From Colletes latitarsis (Eukaryota; Arthropoda; Insecta; Hymenoptera; Colletidae), in contig NW_027488367.1 of the NCBI RefSeq assembly GCF_051014445.1, forward strand, positions 29,063,501 through 29,127,500: 64,000 nucleotides of DNA. The letters are read 5' to 3'. Positions 48,101 to 61,340 of this stretch are shown in pieces (position 1 is the stretch's first letter; each line of letters starts with the position of its first letter). The translations under genes were made by a program, and so were the position numbers. The notes under the pieces are model-generated. The model saw only the letters and a program-made list of their open reading frames with translations, made no database searches and was not told the origin of the DNA.

Positions 48101-51100
48101 AAACAGTCAATTAAACCTGGTTGCGATTAATATTTTAGAGGATAACGCCGGTTATGTCTCGGTTAGGTCTGGGGTTTGCCCTCATCTGGATCGTACTTTC
48201 GCATTTTTCGCATACTTGTTGGCCAGATCCTGGGTTTTTTCTGGTTTGGATCATCGTAGCAATGCGGTATCACACCGAAACAGTCAATTATACCTGGTTG
48301 CGGTTAATATTTTAGGGGATAACGCCGGTTTTGTCTGGGTTAGGTCTGGTATGTGCCCTCATCTGGCTCGAACTTTCGCATTTTTCTCATACTTGTTGGC
48401 CAGATCCTGGGCTTTTTCTGATTTGGATCCCGTAGTAATGCGGTTCCACAACGAAACAGTCAATAGAAGCTGGTTCCGATCAGTATTTTAGAGGATAACG
48501 CTGGTTATGTCTGGGTTAGTTCTAGTATTTGCAATCGTCTGGCTCATACATTCGCGTTTTTCGCATACTTGTTGGCCAGATCCTGGGCTTTTTCTGATTT
48601 GGATCACGTAGTAATGTGGTACCACACTGAAACAGTTAACTAAACCTGGTTGCAATTAATATTTTAGAGGATAACGCCGGTTATGTCTCGGTTAGGTCTG
48701 GGATTTGCCCTCATCTGGATCGTTCTTTCGCATTTTTCGCATACTTGTTGGCCAGATCCTGGGTTCTTTCTGGTTTGTATCCCGTAGTAATGTGGTGCAC
48801 AACGAAAGAGTTAATTAAACCTGGTTGCGATTAATATTTTAGCGGATAACGCCGGTTATGTCTGGGATAGTTCTGGTATTTGCAATCATCTGGCTCATAC
48901 TTTCGCTTTTTCTCATAGTTGTTGGCCAGATCCTGGGTTTTTTTCTGGTTTGGATCCCGTAGTAATGCGGTTCCACAACGAAACAGGCAATTAAACCTGG
49001 TTGCGATTAATATTTTAGCGGATAACGCCGGTTACGTCTCGGTTAGGTCTGGGATTTGTCCTCATCTGGCTCGTACTTTCGCATTTTTCGCATACTTGTT
49101 GGCCAGATCCTGGCCTTTTTCTGGTTTGGATCACGTAGTAATGCGGTACCACACCGAAACAGTCAATTAAATCTGGTTGCGATTAATATTTTAGAGGATA
49201 ATGCCGGTAATGTCTCGGTTAGGTCTGGTATTTGCCCTCATCTGGCGCGTACTTTCGCATTTTTCGCATTCTTGTTGGCCAGATCCTGGCCTTTTTCTGG
49301 CTTGGACCACGTAGTAATGTGGTACCACACCGAAACAGTCAATTAAACCTGGTTGCGAATAATATTTTAGCGGATAACGCTGGTTATGCTTGGGATAGTT
49401 CTGGTATTTGCAATCATCTGGCTCATACTTTCGCGTTTTTCTCATAGTTGTTGGCCAGATCCTGGGTTTTTTCTGGTTTGGATCACGTAGTAATGTGGTA
49501 CCACACTGAAACAGTCAATTAAACCTGGTTGCGATTAATATTTTAGAGGATAACGCCGGTTATGTCTCGGGTAGGTCTGGAATTTGCCCACATCTGGCTC
49601 GTACATTCGCATTTTTCTCATAGTTGTTGAACAGATCCTGGGTTTTTTCTGGTTTGGATACCGTAGTAATGTGGTTCCACACCGAAACAGTCAATTGAAC
49701 CCGGTTGCGATTAATATTTTAGTGGATAACGCCGGTAATGTCTCGGTTAGGTCTGATATTTGCCTTCATCTGGCGCGTACTTTCGCATTTCTCGCATTCT
49801 TGTTGGCCAGATCCTGGCCTTTTTCTGGCTTGGACCACGTAGTAATGTGGTACCACACCGAAACAGTCAAATAAACCTGGTTGCGATTAATATCTCAGAG
49901 GATAACGCCGGTTATGTCTCGGTTGGGTCTGGGATTTTCCCTCATGTGGCTCGTACTTTCGCGTTTCTCGCATCCTTGTTGGCCCGATCCTGGGATTTTT
50001 CTGGTTTGGATCTCGTAGTAATGTGTTACCACACCGAAACAGTCAATTATACCTGGTTGCGATTAATATTTTAGAGGATAACGCCGGTTATGTCTCGGTT
50101 AGGTCTGGGATTTGCCCTCATCTGGCTCGAACTTTCGCATTTTTCTGATACTTGTTGGCCAGATCCTGGGCTTTGTATGGTTTGGATCACGCAGTAATGC
50201 GTTACCTCACCGAAACAGTCAAATAAACCTGGTTGCGATTAATATTTTAGAGGATAACGCCGGTTATGTCTCGGTTAGGTCTGGGATTTGCCCTCATCTG
50301 GCTCGAACTTTCGCATTTTTCTGATACTTGTTGGTCAGATCCTGGGCTTTATCTGGTTTGGATCACGTAGTAATGTGGTACCACACCGAAACAGTCAAAT
50401 AAACCTGGTTGCAATTAATATTTTGGAGGATAACACCGGTTATGTCTCGGTTAGGTCTGGGATTTGCCCTCATCTGGATCGTTCTTTCGCATTTTTCGCA
50501 TACTTGTTGGCCGGACCCTCGGTTCTTTCTGGTTTGGATCCCGTAGTATTGTGGCTCCACATCGAAACAGTCAATTAAACCTGGTTGCGATTAATATTTT
50601 AGCGGATAACGCCGGTTATGTCTGGGTTAGGTCTGGGATTTTCCCTCATGTGGCTCGTACTTTCGCGTTTCTCGCATTCTTGTTGGCCCGATCCTGGGAT
50701 TTTTCTGGTTTGGATCTCGTAGTAATGTGTTACCACACTGAAACAGTCATTAAAAGCATGTTCCGATTCGTATTTTAGAGGATAACGCTGGTTATGTCAG
50801 GCATAGTTCTGGTATTTGCAATCATCTGGCTCATACTTTCGCATTTTTCGCATACTTGTTGGCCAGATCATGGCCTTTTTCTGGTTTGGATCACGTAGTA
50901 ATGCGGTACCACACCGAAACAGTCAATTAAACCTGGTTGCGATTAATATTTTAGAGGATAACGCCGGTTATGTCTCGGTTAGGTCTGGGATTTGCCCTCA
51001 TCTGGATCGTACTTTCGCATTTTTCGCATACTTGTTGGCCAGATCCTGGGTTTTTTCTGGTTTGGATCATCGTACCAATGCGGTATCACACCGAAACAGT

Positions 51101-51906
51101 CAATTATACCTGGTTGCGGTTAATATTTTAGGGGATAACGCCGGTTTTGTCTGGGTTAGGTCTGGTATGTGCCCTCATCTGGCTCGAACTTTCGCATTTT
51201 TCTCATACTTGTTGGCCAGATCCTGGGCTTTTTCTGATTTGGATCCCGTAGTAATGCGGTTCCACGACGAAACAGTCAATTAAACCTGGTTGCGATTAAT
51301 ATTTTAGCGGATAACGCCGGTTATGTCTCGGTTAGGTCTGGGATTTGCCCTCATCTGGCTCGTACTTTCGCATTTTCCGCATACTTGTTGGCCAGATCCT
51401 GGCCTTTTTCTGGTTTGGATCACGTAGTAATGTGTTACCACACTGAAACAGTCATTAAAAGCATGTCCCGATTCGTATTTTAGGGGATAACGCTGGTTAT
51501 GTCTGGGTTAGTGCTAGTATTTGCAATCATCTGGCTCATACTATCGCATTTTTCGCATACCTGTTGGCCAGATCCTGGGTTTTCTCTGGTTTGGATCCCG
51601 TAGTAATGTTTTACCACACTGAAACAGTCATTAAAAGCATGTTCCGATTCGTATTTTAGAGGATAACGCTGGTTATGTCAGGCATAGTTCTGGTATTTGC
51701 AATCATCTGGCTCATACTTTCGCGTTTTTCGCATACTTGTTGGCCAGATCCTGGGTTTTTTCTGGTTTGGATCATCGTAGCAATGCGGTACCACACCGAA
51801 ACAGTCAATTATACCTGGTTGCGATTAATATTTTAGGGGATAACGCCGGTTACGTCTCGGTTAGGTCTGGGATTTGTCCTCATCTGGCTCGTACTTTCAC
51901 GTTTTT
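45122..51906 (+). repeat. Satellite block paralogous to 3-14 kb
   Basis: Runs align with the left part of the window at stepwise offsets: 3299, 3869 and 4221 recur at offset 42018; 4749 and 5277 at 42371; 9188 at 39731; 11965, 12141 and 12493 at 37619; 13021 and 13373 at 37443. The steps reflect the 1408-bp and 1585-bp units, which are multiplied on the left and essentially single here (about 48.2-49.5 and 50.26-51.6 kb). 177-bp variants occur near 45432, 46490, 48248, 51067 and 51771. No gene. Confidence 0.83.
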
Positions 51907-53614
51907 CGCATACTTGTTGGCCAGATCCTGGCCTTTTTCGGGTGTGGATCACGTAGTAATGTGGTACCACACTGAAACAGTCAATAGAAGCTGGTTCCGA
52001 TCAGTATTTTAGAGGATAACGCTGGTTATGTCTGGGTTAGTTCTGGTATTTGCAATCATCTGGCTCATACATTCGCGTTTTTCGCATACTTGTTGGCCAG
52101 ATACTGGGCTTTTTCTGATTTGGATCACGTAGTAATGTGGTACCACACTGAAACAGTTAACTAAACCTGGTTGCAATTAATATTTTAGCGGATAACGCTG
52201 GTTATGCCTGGGATAGTTCTGGTATTTGCAATCATCTGGCTCATACTTTCGCGTCTTTCTCATAGTTGTTGGCCAGATCCTGGGTTCTTTCTGGTTTGGA
52301 TCCCGTAGTAATGCGGTTCCACAACGAAACAGGCAATTAAACCTGGTTGCGATTAATATTTTAGCGGATAACGCCGGTTATGTCTGGGTTAGGTCTGGTA
52401 TTTGCCCTCATCTGGCTCGTACTTTCGCATTTTTCGCATACTTGTTGGCCAGATCCTGGCCTTTTTCTGGTTTGGATCACGTAGTAATGTGGTTCCACAA
52501 CGAAAGAGTCAATTAAACCTGGTTGCGATTAATATTTTAGCGGATAACGCCGGTTATGTCTGGGATAGTTCTGGTATTTGCAATCATCTGGCTCATACTT
52601 TCGCTTTTTCTCATAGTTGTTGGCCAGATCCTGGGTTTTTTTCTGGTTTGGATCCCGTAGTAATGCGGTTCCACAACGAAACAGTCAATTAAACCTGGTT
52701 GCGATTAATATTTTAGGGGATAACGCCGGTTACGTCTCGGTTAGGTCTGGGATTTGTCCTCATCTGGCTCGTACTTTCACGTTTTTCGCATACTTGTTGG
52801 CCAGATCCTGGCCTTTTTCGGGTGTGGATCACGTAGTAATGTGGTACCACACTGAAACAGTCAATAGAAGCTGGTTCCGATCAGTATTTTAGAGGATAAC
52901 GCCGGTTATGTCTGGGTTAGTGCTAGTATTTGCAATCATCTGGCTCATACTTTCGCATTTTTCGCATACCTGTTGGCCAGATCCTGGGTTTTCTCTGGTT
53001 TGGATCACGTAGTAATGTGGTTCCGCACCGAAACAGTCAATTGAACCTGGTTGCGATTAATATTTTAGTGGAAAACGCCGGTAATGTCTCGGTTAGGTCT
53101 GATATTTGCCCTTATCTGGCGCGTACTTTCGCATTTCTCGCGTTCTTGTTGGCCAGATCCTGGCCTTTTTCTGGCTTGGACCACGTAGTAATGTGCTACC
53201 ACACCGAAACAGTCAAATAAACCTGGTTGCGATTAATATCTTAGAGGATAACGCCGGTTATGTCTCGGTTGGGTCTGGGATTTTCCCTCATGTGGCTCGT
53301 ACTTTCGCGTTTCTCGCATCCTTGTTGGCCCGATCCTGGGATTTTTCTGGTTTGGATCTCGTAGTAATGTGTTACCACACCGAAACAGTCAATTATACCT
53401 GGTTGCGATTATTATTTTAGAGGATAACGCCGGTTATGTCTCGGTTAGGTCTGGGATTTGCCCTCATCTGGATCGTTCTTTCGCATTTTTCGCATACTTG
53501 TTGGCCCGATCCTGGGATTTTTCTGGTTTGGATCTCGTAGTAATGTTTTACCACACTGAAACAGTCATTAAAAGCATGTTCCGATTCGTATTTTAGAGGA
53601 TAACGCTGGTTATG
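51907..53614 (+). repeat. 2112-bp-offset repeat, copy 1
   Basis: Matches the block at 54019 at a constant offset of 2112 bp (12 monomers). Landmarks 52226, 52402, 52617, 52930, 53106 and 53369 recur at 54338, 54514, 54729, 55042, 55218 and 55481. It includes the private GTTCCGCACCG near 53020 and GTGGAAAACGCC near 53069. Older relatives lie at 20.8-22.5 and 57.8-58.7 kb. Confidence 0.9.
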
Positions 53615-54018
53615 TCTCGGTTGGGTCTGGGATTTTCCCTCATGTGGCTCGTACTTTCGCGTTTCTCGCATCCTTGTTGGCCCGATCCTGGGATTTTTCT
53701 GGTTTGGATCTCGTAGTAATGTGTTACCACACCGAAACAGTCAATTATACCTGGTTGCGATTATTATTTTAGAGGATAACGCCGGTTATGTCTCGGTTAG
53801 GTCTGGGATTTGCCCTCATCTGGATCGTTCTTTCGCATTTTTCGCATACTTGTTGGCCCGATCCTGGGATTTTTCTGGTTTGGATCTCGTAGTAATGTTT
53901 TACCACACTGAAACAGTCATTAAAAGCATGTTCCGATTCGTATTTTAGAGGATAACGCTGGTTATGTCAGGCATAGTTCTGGTTTTTGCTATCATCTGGC
54001 TCATACTTTCGCATTTTT
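53615..54018 (+). repeat. Extra 352-bp dimer plus linker
   Basis: The dimer at 53265-53616 recurs immediately at 53617-53968 with no difference that I could see, giving a fresh two-monomer tandem duplication nested at the end of the larger copy. A short mutated segment follows (GGTTTTTGCTATC where relatives have GGTATTTGCAATC, near 53973). Confidence 0.88.
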
Positions 54019-55726
54019 CGCATACTTGTTGGCCAGATCCTGGCCTTTTTCGGGTGTGGATCACGTAGTAATGTGGTACCACACTGAAACAGTCAATAGA
54101 AGCTGGTTCCGATCAGTATTTTAGAGGATAACGCTGGTTATGTCTGGGTTAGTTCTGGTATTTGCAATCATCTGGCTCATACATTCGCGTTTTTCGCATA
54201 CTTGTTGGCCAGATACTGGGCTTTTTCTGATTTGGATCACGTAGTAATGTGGTACCACACTGAAACAGTTAACTAAACCTGGTTGCAATTAATATTTTAG
54301 CGGATAACGCTGGTTATGCCTGGGATAGTTCTGGTATTTGCAATCATCTGGCTCATACTTTCGCGTTTTTCTCATAGTTGTTGGCCAGATCCTGGGTTCT
54401 TTCTGGTTTGGATCCCGTAGTAATGCGGTTCCACAACGAAACAGGCAATTAAACCTGGTTGCGATTAATATTTTAGCGGATAACGCCGGTTATGTCTGGG
54501 TTAGGTCTGGTATTTGCCCTCATCTGGCTCGTACTTTCGCATTTTTCGCATACTTGTTGGCCAGATCCTGGCCTTTTTCTGGTTTGGATCACGTAGTAAT
54601 GTGGTTCCACAACGAAAGAGTCAATTAAACCTGGTTGCGATTAATATTTTAGCGGATAACGCCGGTTATGTCTGGGATAGTTCTGGTATTTGCAATCATC
54701 TGGCTCATACTTTCGCTTTTTCTCATAGTTGTTGGCCAGATCCTGGGTTTTTTTCTGGTTTGGATCCCGTAGTAATGCGGTTCCACAACGAAACAGTCAA
54801 TTAAACCTGGTTGCGATTAATATTTTAGGGGATAACGCCGGTTACGTCTCGGTTAGGTCTGGGATTTGTCCTCATCTGGCTCGTACTTTCACGTTTTTCG
54901 CATACTTGTTGGCCAGATCCTGGCCTTTTTCGGGTGTGGATCACGTAGTAATGTGGTACCACACTGAAACAGTCAATAGAAGCTGGTTCCGATCAGTATT
55001 TTAGAGGATAACGCCGGTTATGTCTGGGTTAGTGCTAGTATTTGCAATCATCTGGCTCATACTTTCGCATTTTTCGCATACCTGTTGGCCAGATCCTGGG
55101 TTTTCTCTGGTTTGGATCACGTAGTAATGTGGTTCCGCACCGAAACAGTCAATTGAACCTGGTTGCGATTAATATTTTAGTGGAAAACGCCGGTAATGTC
55201 TCGGTTAGGTCTGATATTTGCCCTTATCTGGCGCGTACTTTCGCATTTCTCGCGTTCTTGTTGGCCAGATCCTGGCCTTTTTCTGGCTTGGACCACGTAG
55301 TAATGTGCTACCACACCGAAACAGTCAAATAAACCTGGTTGCGATTAATATCTTAGAGGATAACGCCGGTTATGTCTCGGTTGGGTCTGGGATTTTCCCT
55401 CATGTGGCTCGTACTTTCGCGTTTCTCGCATCCTTGTTGGCCCGATCCTGGGATTTTTCTGGTTTGGATCTCGTAGTAATGTGTTACCACACCGAAACAG
55501 TCAATTATACCTGGTTGCGATTATTATTTTAGAGGATAACGCCGGTTATGTCTCGGTTAGGTCTGGGATTTGCCCTCATCTGGATCGTTCTTTCGCATTT
55601 TTCGCATACTTGTTGGCCCGATCCTGGGATTTTTCTGGTTTGGATCTCGTAGTAATGTTTTACCACACTGAAACAGTCATTAAAAGCATGTTCCGATTCG
55701 TATTTTAGAGGATAACGCTGGTTATG
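54019..55726 (+). repeat. 2112-bp-offset repeat, copy 2
   Basis: Second copy of the block at 51907, near-identical by eye and including its private GTTCCGCACCG spelling near 55132. After 55726 it continues into the GCATAGTTCTGG monomer instead of the duplicated dimer. Confidence 0.9.
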
Positions 55727-58700
55727 TCAGGCATAGTTCTGGTATTTGCAATCATCTGGCTCATACTTTCGCATTTTTCGCATACTTGTTGGCCAGATCA
55801 TGGCCTTTTTCTGGTTTGGATCACGTAGTAATGCGGTACCACACCGAAACAGTCAATTAAACCTGGTTGCGATTAATATTTTAGAGGATAACGCTGGTTA
55901 TGTCTCGGTTAGGTCTGGGATTTGCCCCCATCTGGCTCGTACTTTCGCGTTTTCCTCATAGTTGTTGAACAGATCCTGGGTTTTTTCTGGTTTGGATCAC
56001 GTAGTCATGTGGTACCAGACTGAAACAGTCAATTAAACCTGGTTGCGATTAATACTTTAGAGGATAACGCCGGTTATGTCTGGGTTAGGTCTGGTATTTG
56101 CCCTCACCTGGCTCGTACTTTCGCGTTTTTCGCATACTTGTTGGCCAGATCCTGGGTTTTTTCTGGTTTGGATCATCGTACCAATGCGGTATCACACCGA
56201 AACAGTCAATTATACCTGGTTGCGGTTAATATTTTAGGGGATAACGCCGGTTTTGTCTGGGTTAGGTCTGGTATGTGCCCTCATCTGGCTCGAACTTTCG
56301 CATTTTTCTCATACTTGTTGGCCAGATCCTGGGCTTTTTCTGATTTGGATCCCGTAGTAATGCGGTTCCACGTCGAAACAGTCAATTAAACCTGGTTGCG
56401 ATTAATATTTTAGCGGATAACGCAGGTTATGTCTCGGTTAGGTCTGGGATTTGCCCTCATCTGGCTCGTACTTTCGCATTTTCCGCATACTTGTTGGCCA
56501 GATCCTGGGATTTTTCTGGTTTGGATCACGTAGTAATGTGTTACCACACTGAAACAGTCATTAAAAGCATGTCCCGATTCGTATTTTAGAGGATAACGCT
56601 GGTTATGTCTGGGTTAGTGCTAGTATTTGCAATCATCTGGCTCATACTATCGCATTTTTCGCATACCTGTTGGCCAGATCCTGGGTTTTCTCTGGTTTGG
56701 ATCCCGTAGTAATGTGGTTCCACACCGAAACAGTCAATTAAACCTGGTTGCGATTAATATTTTAGGGGATAACGCCGGTTATGTCTGGGTTAGTTCTGGT
56801 ATTTGCAATCATCTGGCTCATACTTTCGCATTTTTCGCATACTTGTTGGCCAGATCCTGGCCTCTTTCTGGTTTGGATCATCGTAGCAATGCGGTACCAC
56901 ACCGAAACAGTCAATTATACCTGGTTGCGATTAATAATTTAGGGGATAACGCCGGTTACGTCTCGGTTAGGTCTGGGATTTGTTCTCATCTGGCTCGTAC
57001 TTTCACGTTTTTCGCATACTTGTTGGCCAGATCCTGGCCTTTTTCGGGTGTGGATCACGTAGTAATGTGGTACCACACTGAAACAGTCAATAGAAGCTGG
57101 TTCCGATCAGTATTTTAGAGGATAACGCTGGTTATGTCTGGGTTAGTTCTGGTATTTGCAATCATCTGGCTCATACATTCGCGTTTTTCGCATACTTGTT
57201 GGCCAGATACTGGGCTTTTTCTGATTTGGATCACGTAGTAATGTGGTACCACACTGAAACAGTTATCTAAACCTGGTTGCAATTAATATTTTAGCGGATA
57301 ACGCTGGTTATGCCTGGGATAGTTCTGGTATTTGCAATCATCTGGCTCATACTTTCGCGTTTTTCTCATAGTTGTTGGCCAGATCCTGGGTTCTTTCTGG
57401 TTTGGATCCCGTAGTAATGCGGTTCCACAACGAAACAGGCAATTAAACCTGGTTGCGATTAATATTTTAGCGGATAACGCCGGTTATGTCTGGGTTAGGT
57501 CTGGTATTTGCCCTCATCTGGCTCGTACTTTCGCATTTTTCGCATACTTGTTGGCCAGATCCTGGCCTTTTTCTGGTTTGGATCACGTAGGAATGTGGTT
57601 CCTCACGGAAACAGTCAATTAAACCCGGTTGCGATTAACATTTTAGAGGATAACGCCGGTTATGTCTGGGTTAGTGCTAGTATTTGCAATCATCTGGCTC
57701 ATACTTTCGCATTTTTCGCATACCTGTTGGCCAGATCCTGGGTTTTCTCTGGTTTGGATCACGTAGTAATGTGTTACCACACTGAAACAGTCAATTAAAC
57801 CTGGTTGCGATTAATATTTTAGGGGATAACGCCGGTTACGTCTCGGTTAGGTCTGGGATTTGTCCTCATCTGGCTCGTACTTTCACGTTTTTCGCATACT
57901 TGTTGGCCAGATCCTGGCCTTTTTCGGGTGTGGATCACGTAGTAATGTGGTACCACACTGAAACAGTCAATAGAAGCTGGTTCCGATCAGTATTTTAGAG
58001 GATAACGCCGGATATGTCTGGGTTAGTGCTAGTATTTGCAATCATCTGGCTCATACTTTCGCATTTTTCGCATACCTGTTGGCCAGATCCTGGGTTTTCT
58101 CTGGTTTGGATCACGTAGTAATGTGGTTCCACACCGAAACAGTCAATTGAACCTGGTTGCGATTAATATTTTAGTGGAAAACGCCGGTAATGTCTCGGTT
58201 AGGTCTGATATTTGCCCTTATCTGCCGCGTACTTTCGCATTTCTCGCGTTCTTGTTGGCCAGATCCTGGCCTTTTTCTGGCTTGGACCACGTAGTAATGT
58301 GCTACCACACCGAAACAGTCAAATAAACCTGGTTGCGATTAATATCTTAGAGGATAACGCCGGTTATGTCTCGGTTGGGTCTGGGATTTTCCCTCATGTG
58401 GCTCGTACTTTCGCGTTTCTCGCATCCTTGTTGGCCCGATCCTGGGATTTTTCTGGTTTGGATCTCGTAGTAATGTGTTACCACACCGAAACAGTCAATT
58501 ATACCTGGTTGCGATTATTATTTTAGAGGATAACGCCGGTTATGTCTCGGTTAGGTCTGGGATTTGCCCTCATCTGGATCGTTCTTTCGCATTTTTCGCA
58601 TACTTGTTGGCCCGATCCTGGGATTTTTCTGGTTTGGATCTCGTAGTAATGTTTTACCACACTGAAACAGTCATTAAAAGCATGTTCCGATTCGTATTTT

Positions 58701-59578
58701 AGAGGATAACGCTGGTTATGTCAGGCATAGTTCTGGTATTTGCAATCATCTGGCTCATACTTTCGCATTTTTCGCATACTTGTTGGCCAGATCCTGGCCT
58801 CTTTCTGTTTTGCATCACGTAGTAATGTGGTACCACACTGAAACAGTCAATTAAACCTGGTTGCGATTAATATTTTAGAGGATAACGCCGGTTATGTCTC
58901 GGGTAGGTCTGGGATTTGCCCACATCTGGCTCGTACTTTCGCTTTTTTCGCATTCTTGTTGGCCAGATCCTGGCCTCTTTCTTGTTTGGATCACGTAGTA
59001 ATGCGGTACCACACCGAAGCAGTCAATTAAACCTGGTTGCGATTAATATTTTAGAGGATAACGCCGGTTATGTCTCGGTTGGGTCTGGGATTTTCCCTCA
59101 TGTGGCTCGTACTTTCGCGTTTCTCGCATCCTTGTTGGCCCGATCCTGGGATTTTTCTGGTTTGGATCTCGTAGTAATGTGTTACCACACCGAAACAGTC
59201 AATTATACCTGGTTGCGATTAATATTTTAGAGGATAACGCCGGTTATATCTCGGTTAGGTCTGGGATTTGCCCTCATCTGGATCGTTCTTTCGCATTTTT
59301 CGCATACTTGATGGCCCGATCCTGGGATTTTTCTGGTTTCGATCTCGTAGTAATGTGTTAGCACACTGAAACAGTCATTAAAAGCATGTTCCGATTCGTA
59401 TTTTAGAGGATAACGCTGGTTATGTCAGGCATAGTTCTGGTATTTGCAATCATCTGGCTCATACTTTCGCATTTTTCGCATACTTGTTGGCCAGATCATG
59501 GCCTTTTTCTGGTTTGGATCTCGTAGTAATGTGTTACCACACCGAAACAGTCAATTAAACCTGGTTGCGATTAATATT
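55727..59578 (+). repeat. Mosaic satellite block
   Basis: About 22 monomers. The run 56.6-57.1 kb matches 20.4-20.9 and 27.3-27.8 kb, and 57.8-58.7 kb matches the 2112-bp units (landmarks 58036, 58212 and 58475). 177-bp variants occur near 56175 and 56880. No gene. Confidence 0.83.
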
Positions 59579-60459
59579 GTAGTGGCTAACGCCGGTAATG
59601 TCTCGGTTAGGTCTGATATTTGCCCTCATCTGGCGCGTTCTTTCGCATTTCTCGCATTCTTGTTGGCCAGATCCTGGGATTTTTCTGGTTTGGATCTCAT
59701 AGTAATGTGTTACCACACCGAAACAGTCAATAATACCTGGTTGCGATTAATATTTTAGAGGATAACGCCGGTTATGTCTCGGTTAGGTCTGGGATTTGCC
59801 CTCATCTGGATCGTTCTTTCGCATTTTTCGCATACTTGTTGGCCCGATCCTGGGATTTTTCTGGTTTGGATCTCGTAGTAATGTGTTACCACACTGAAAC
59901 AGTCAATGATACCTGGTTGCGGTTAATATTTTAGGGGATAACGCCGGTTTTGTCTGGGTTAGGTCTGGTATTTGCCCTCATCTGGCTCGAACTTTCGCAT
60001 TTTTCTCATACTTGTTGGCCAGATCCTGGGCTTTTTCTGATTTGGATCACGTAGTAATGTGGTACCACACTGAAACAGTTAACTAAACCTGGATGCAATT
60101 AATATTTTAGAGGATAACGCCGGTTATGTCTCGGTTAGGTCTGGGATTTGCCCTCATCTGGATCGTTCTTTCGCATTTTTCGCATACTTGTAGGCCAGGT
60201 CCTGGGTTTTTTCTGGTTTGGATCATCGTAGTAATGCGGTACTACACCGAAACAGTCAATTAAACGTGGTTGCGATTAATATTTTAGAGGATAACGCCGG
60301 TTATGTCTCGGTTAGGTCTGGGATTTGCCCTCATCTGGATCGTACTTTCGCATTTTTCGCATACCTGTTGGCCAGATCCTGGGTTTTCTCTGGTTTGGAT
60401 CTCTTAGTAATGTGTTACCACACTGAAACTGTCAATTAAACCTGGTTGCGATTAATATT
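59579..60459 (+). repeat. 881-bp 5-mer unit, copy 1
   Basis: Five monomers, one of them a 177-bp variant (near 60225). It starts at a spelling confined to 59.5-63 kb: ATTGTAGTGGCTAACGCC in place of the usual ATTTTAGAGGATAACGCC. Confidence 0.87.
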
Positions 60460-61340
60460 GTAGTGGCTAACGCCGGTAATGTCTCGGTTAGGTCTGATAT
60501 TTGCCCTCATCTGGCGCGTACTTTCGCATTTCTCGCATTCTTGTTGGCCAGATCCTGGGATTTTTCTGGTTTGGATCTCGTAGTAATGTGTTACCACACC
60601 GAAACAGTAAATTATACCTGGTTGCGATTAATATTTTAGAGGATAACGCCGGTTATGTCTCGGTTAGGTCTGGGATTTGCCCTCATCTGGATCGTTCTTT
60701 CGCATTTTTCGCATACTTGTTGGCCCGATCCTGGGATTTTTCTGGTTTGGATCTCGTAGTAATGTGTTACCACACTGAAACAGTCAATGATACCTGGTTG
60801 CGGTTAATATTTTAGGGGATAACGCCGGTTTTGTCTGGGTTAGGTCTGGTATTTGCTCTCATCTGGCTCGAACTTTCGCATTTTTCTCATACTTGTTGGC
60901 CAGATCCTGGGCTTTTTCTGATTTGGATCACGTAGTAATGTGGTACCACACTGAAACAGTTAACTAAACCTGGTTGCAATTAATATTTTAGAGGATAACG
61001 CCGGTTATGTCTCGGTTAGGTCTGGGATTTGCCCTCATCTGGATCGTTCTTTCGCATTTTTCGCATACTTGTTGGCCAGATCCTGGGTTTTTTCTGGTTT
61101 GGATCATCGTAGTAATGCGGTACCACACCGAAACAGTCAATTAAACGTGGTTGCGATTAATATTTTAGAGGATAACGCCGGTTATGTCTCGGTTAGGTCT
61201 GGGATTTGCCATCATCTGGATCGTACTTTCGCATTTTTCGCATACCTGTTGGCCAGATCCTGGGTTTTCTCTGGTTTGGATCTCTTAGTAATGTGTTACC
61301 ACACTGAAACAGTCAATTAAACCTGGTTGCGATTAATATT
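60460..61340 (+). repeat. 881-bp 5-mer unit, copy 2
   Basis: Tandem copy of the preceding unit. The marker TTGTAGTGGCTAACG recurs at 61341, 61693 and 62926, so parts of the unit continue to be reused downstream with other spacing (352 and 1233 bp). Confidence 0.87.
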
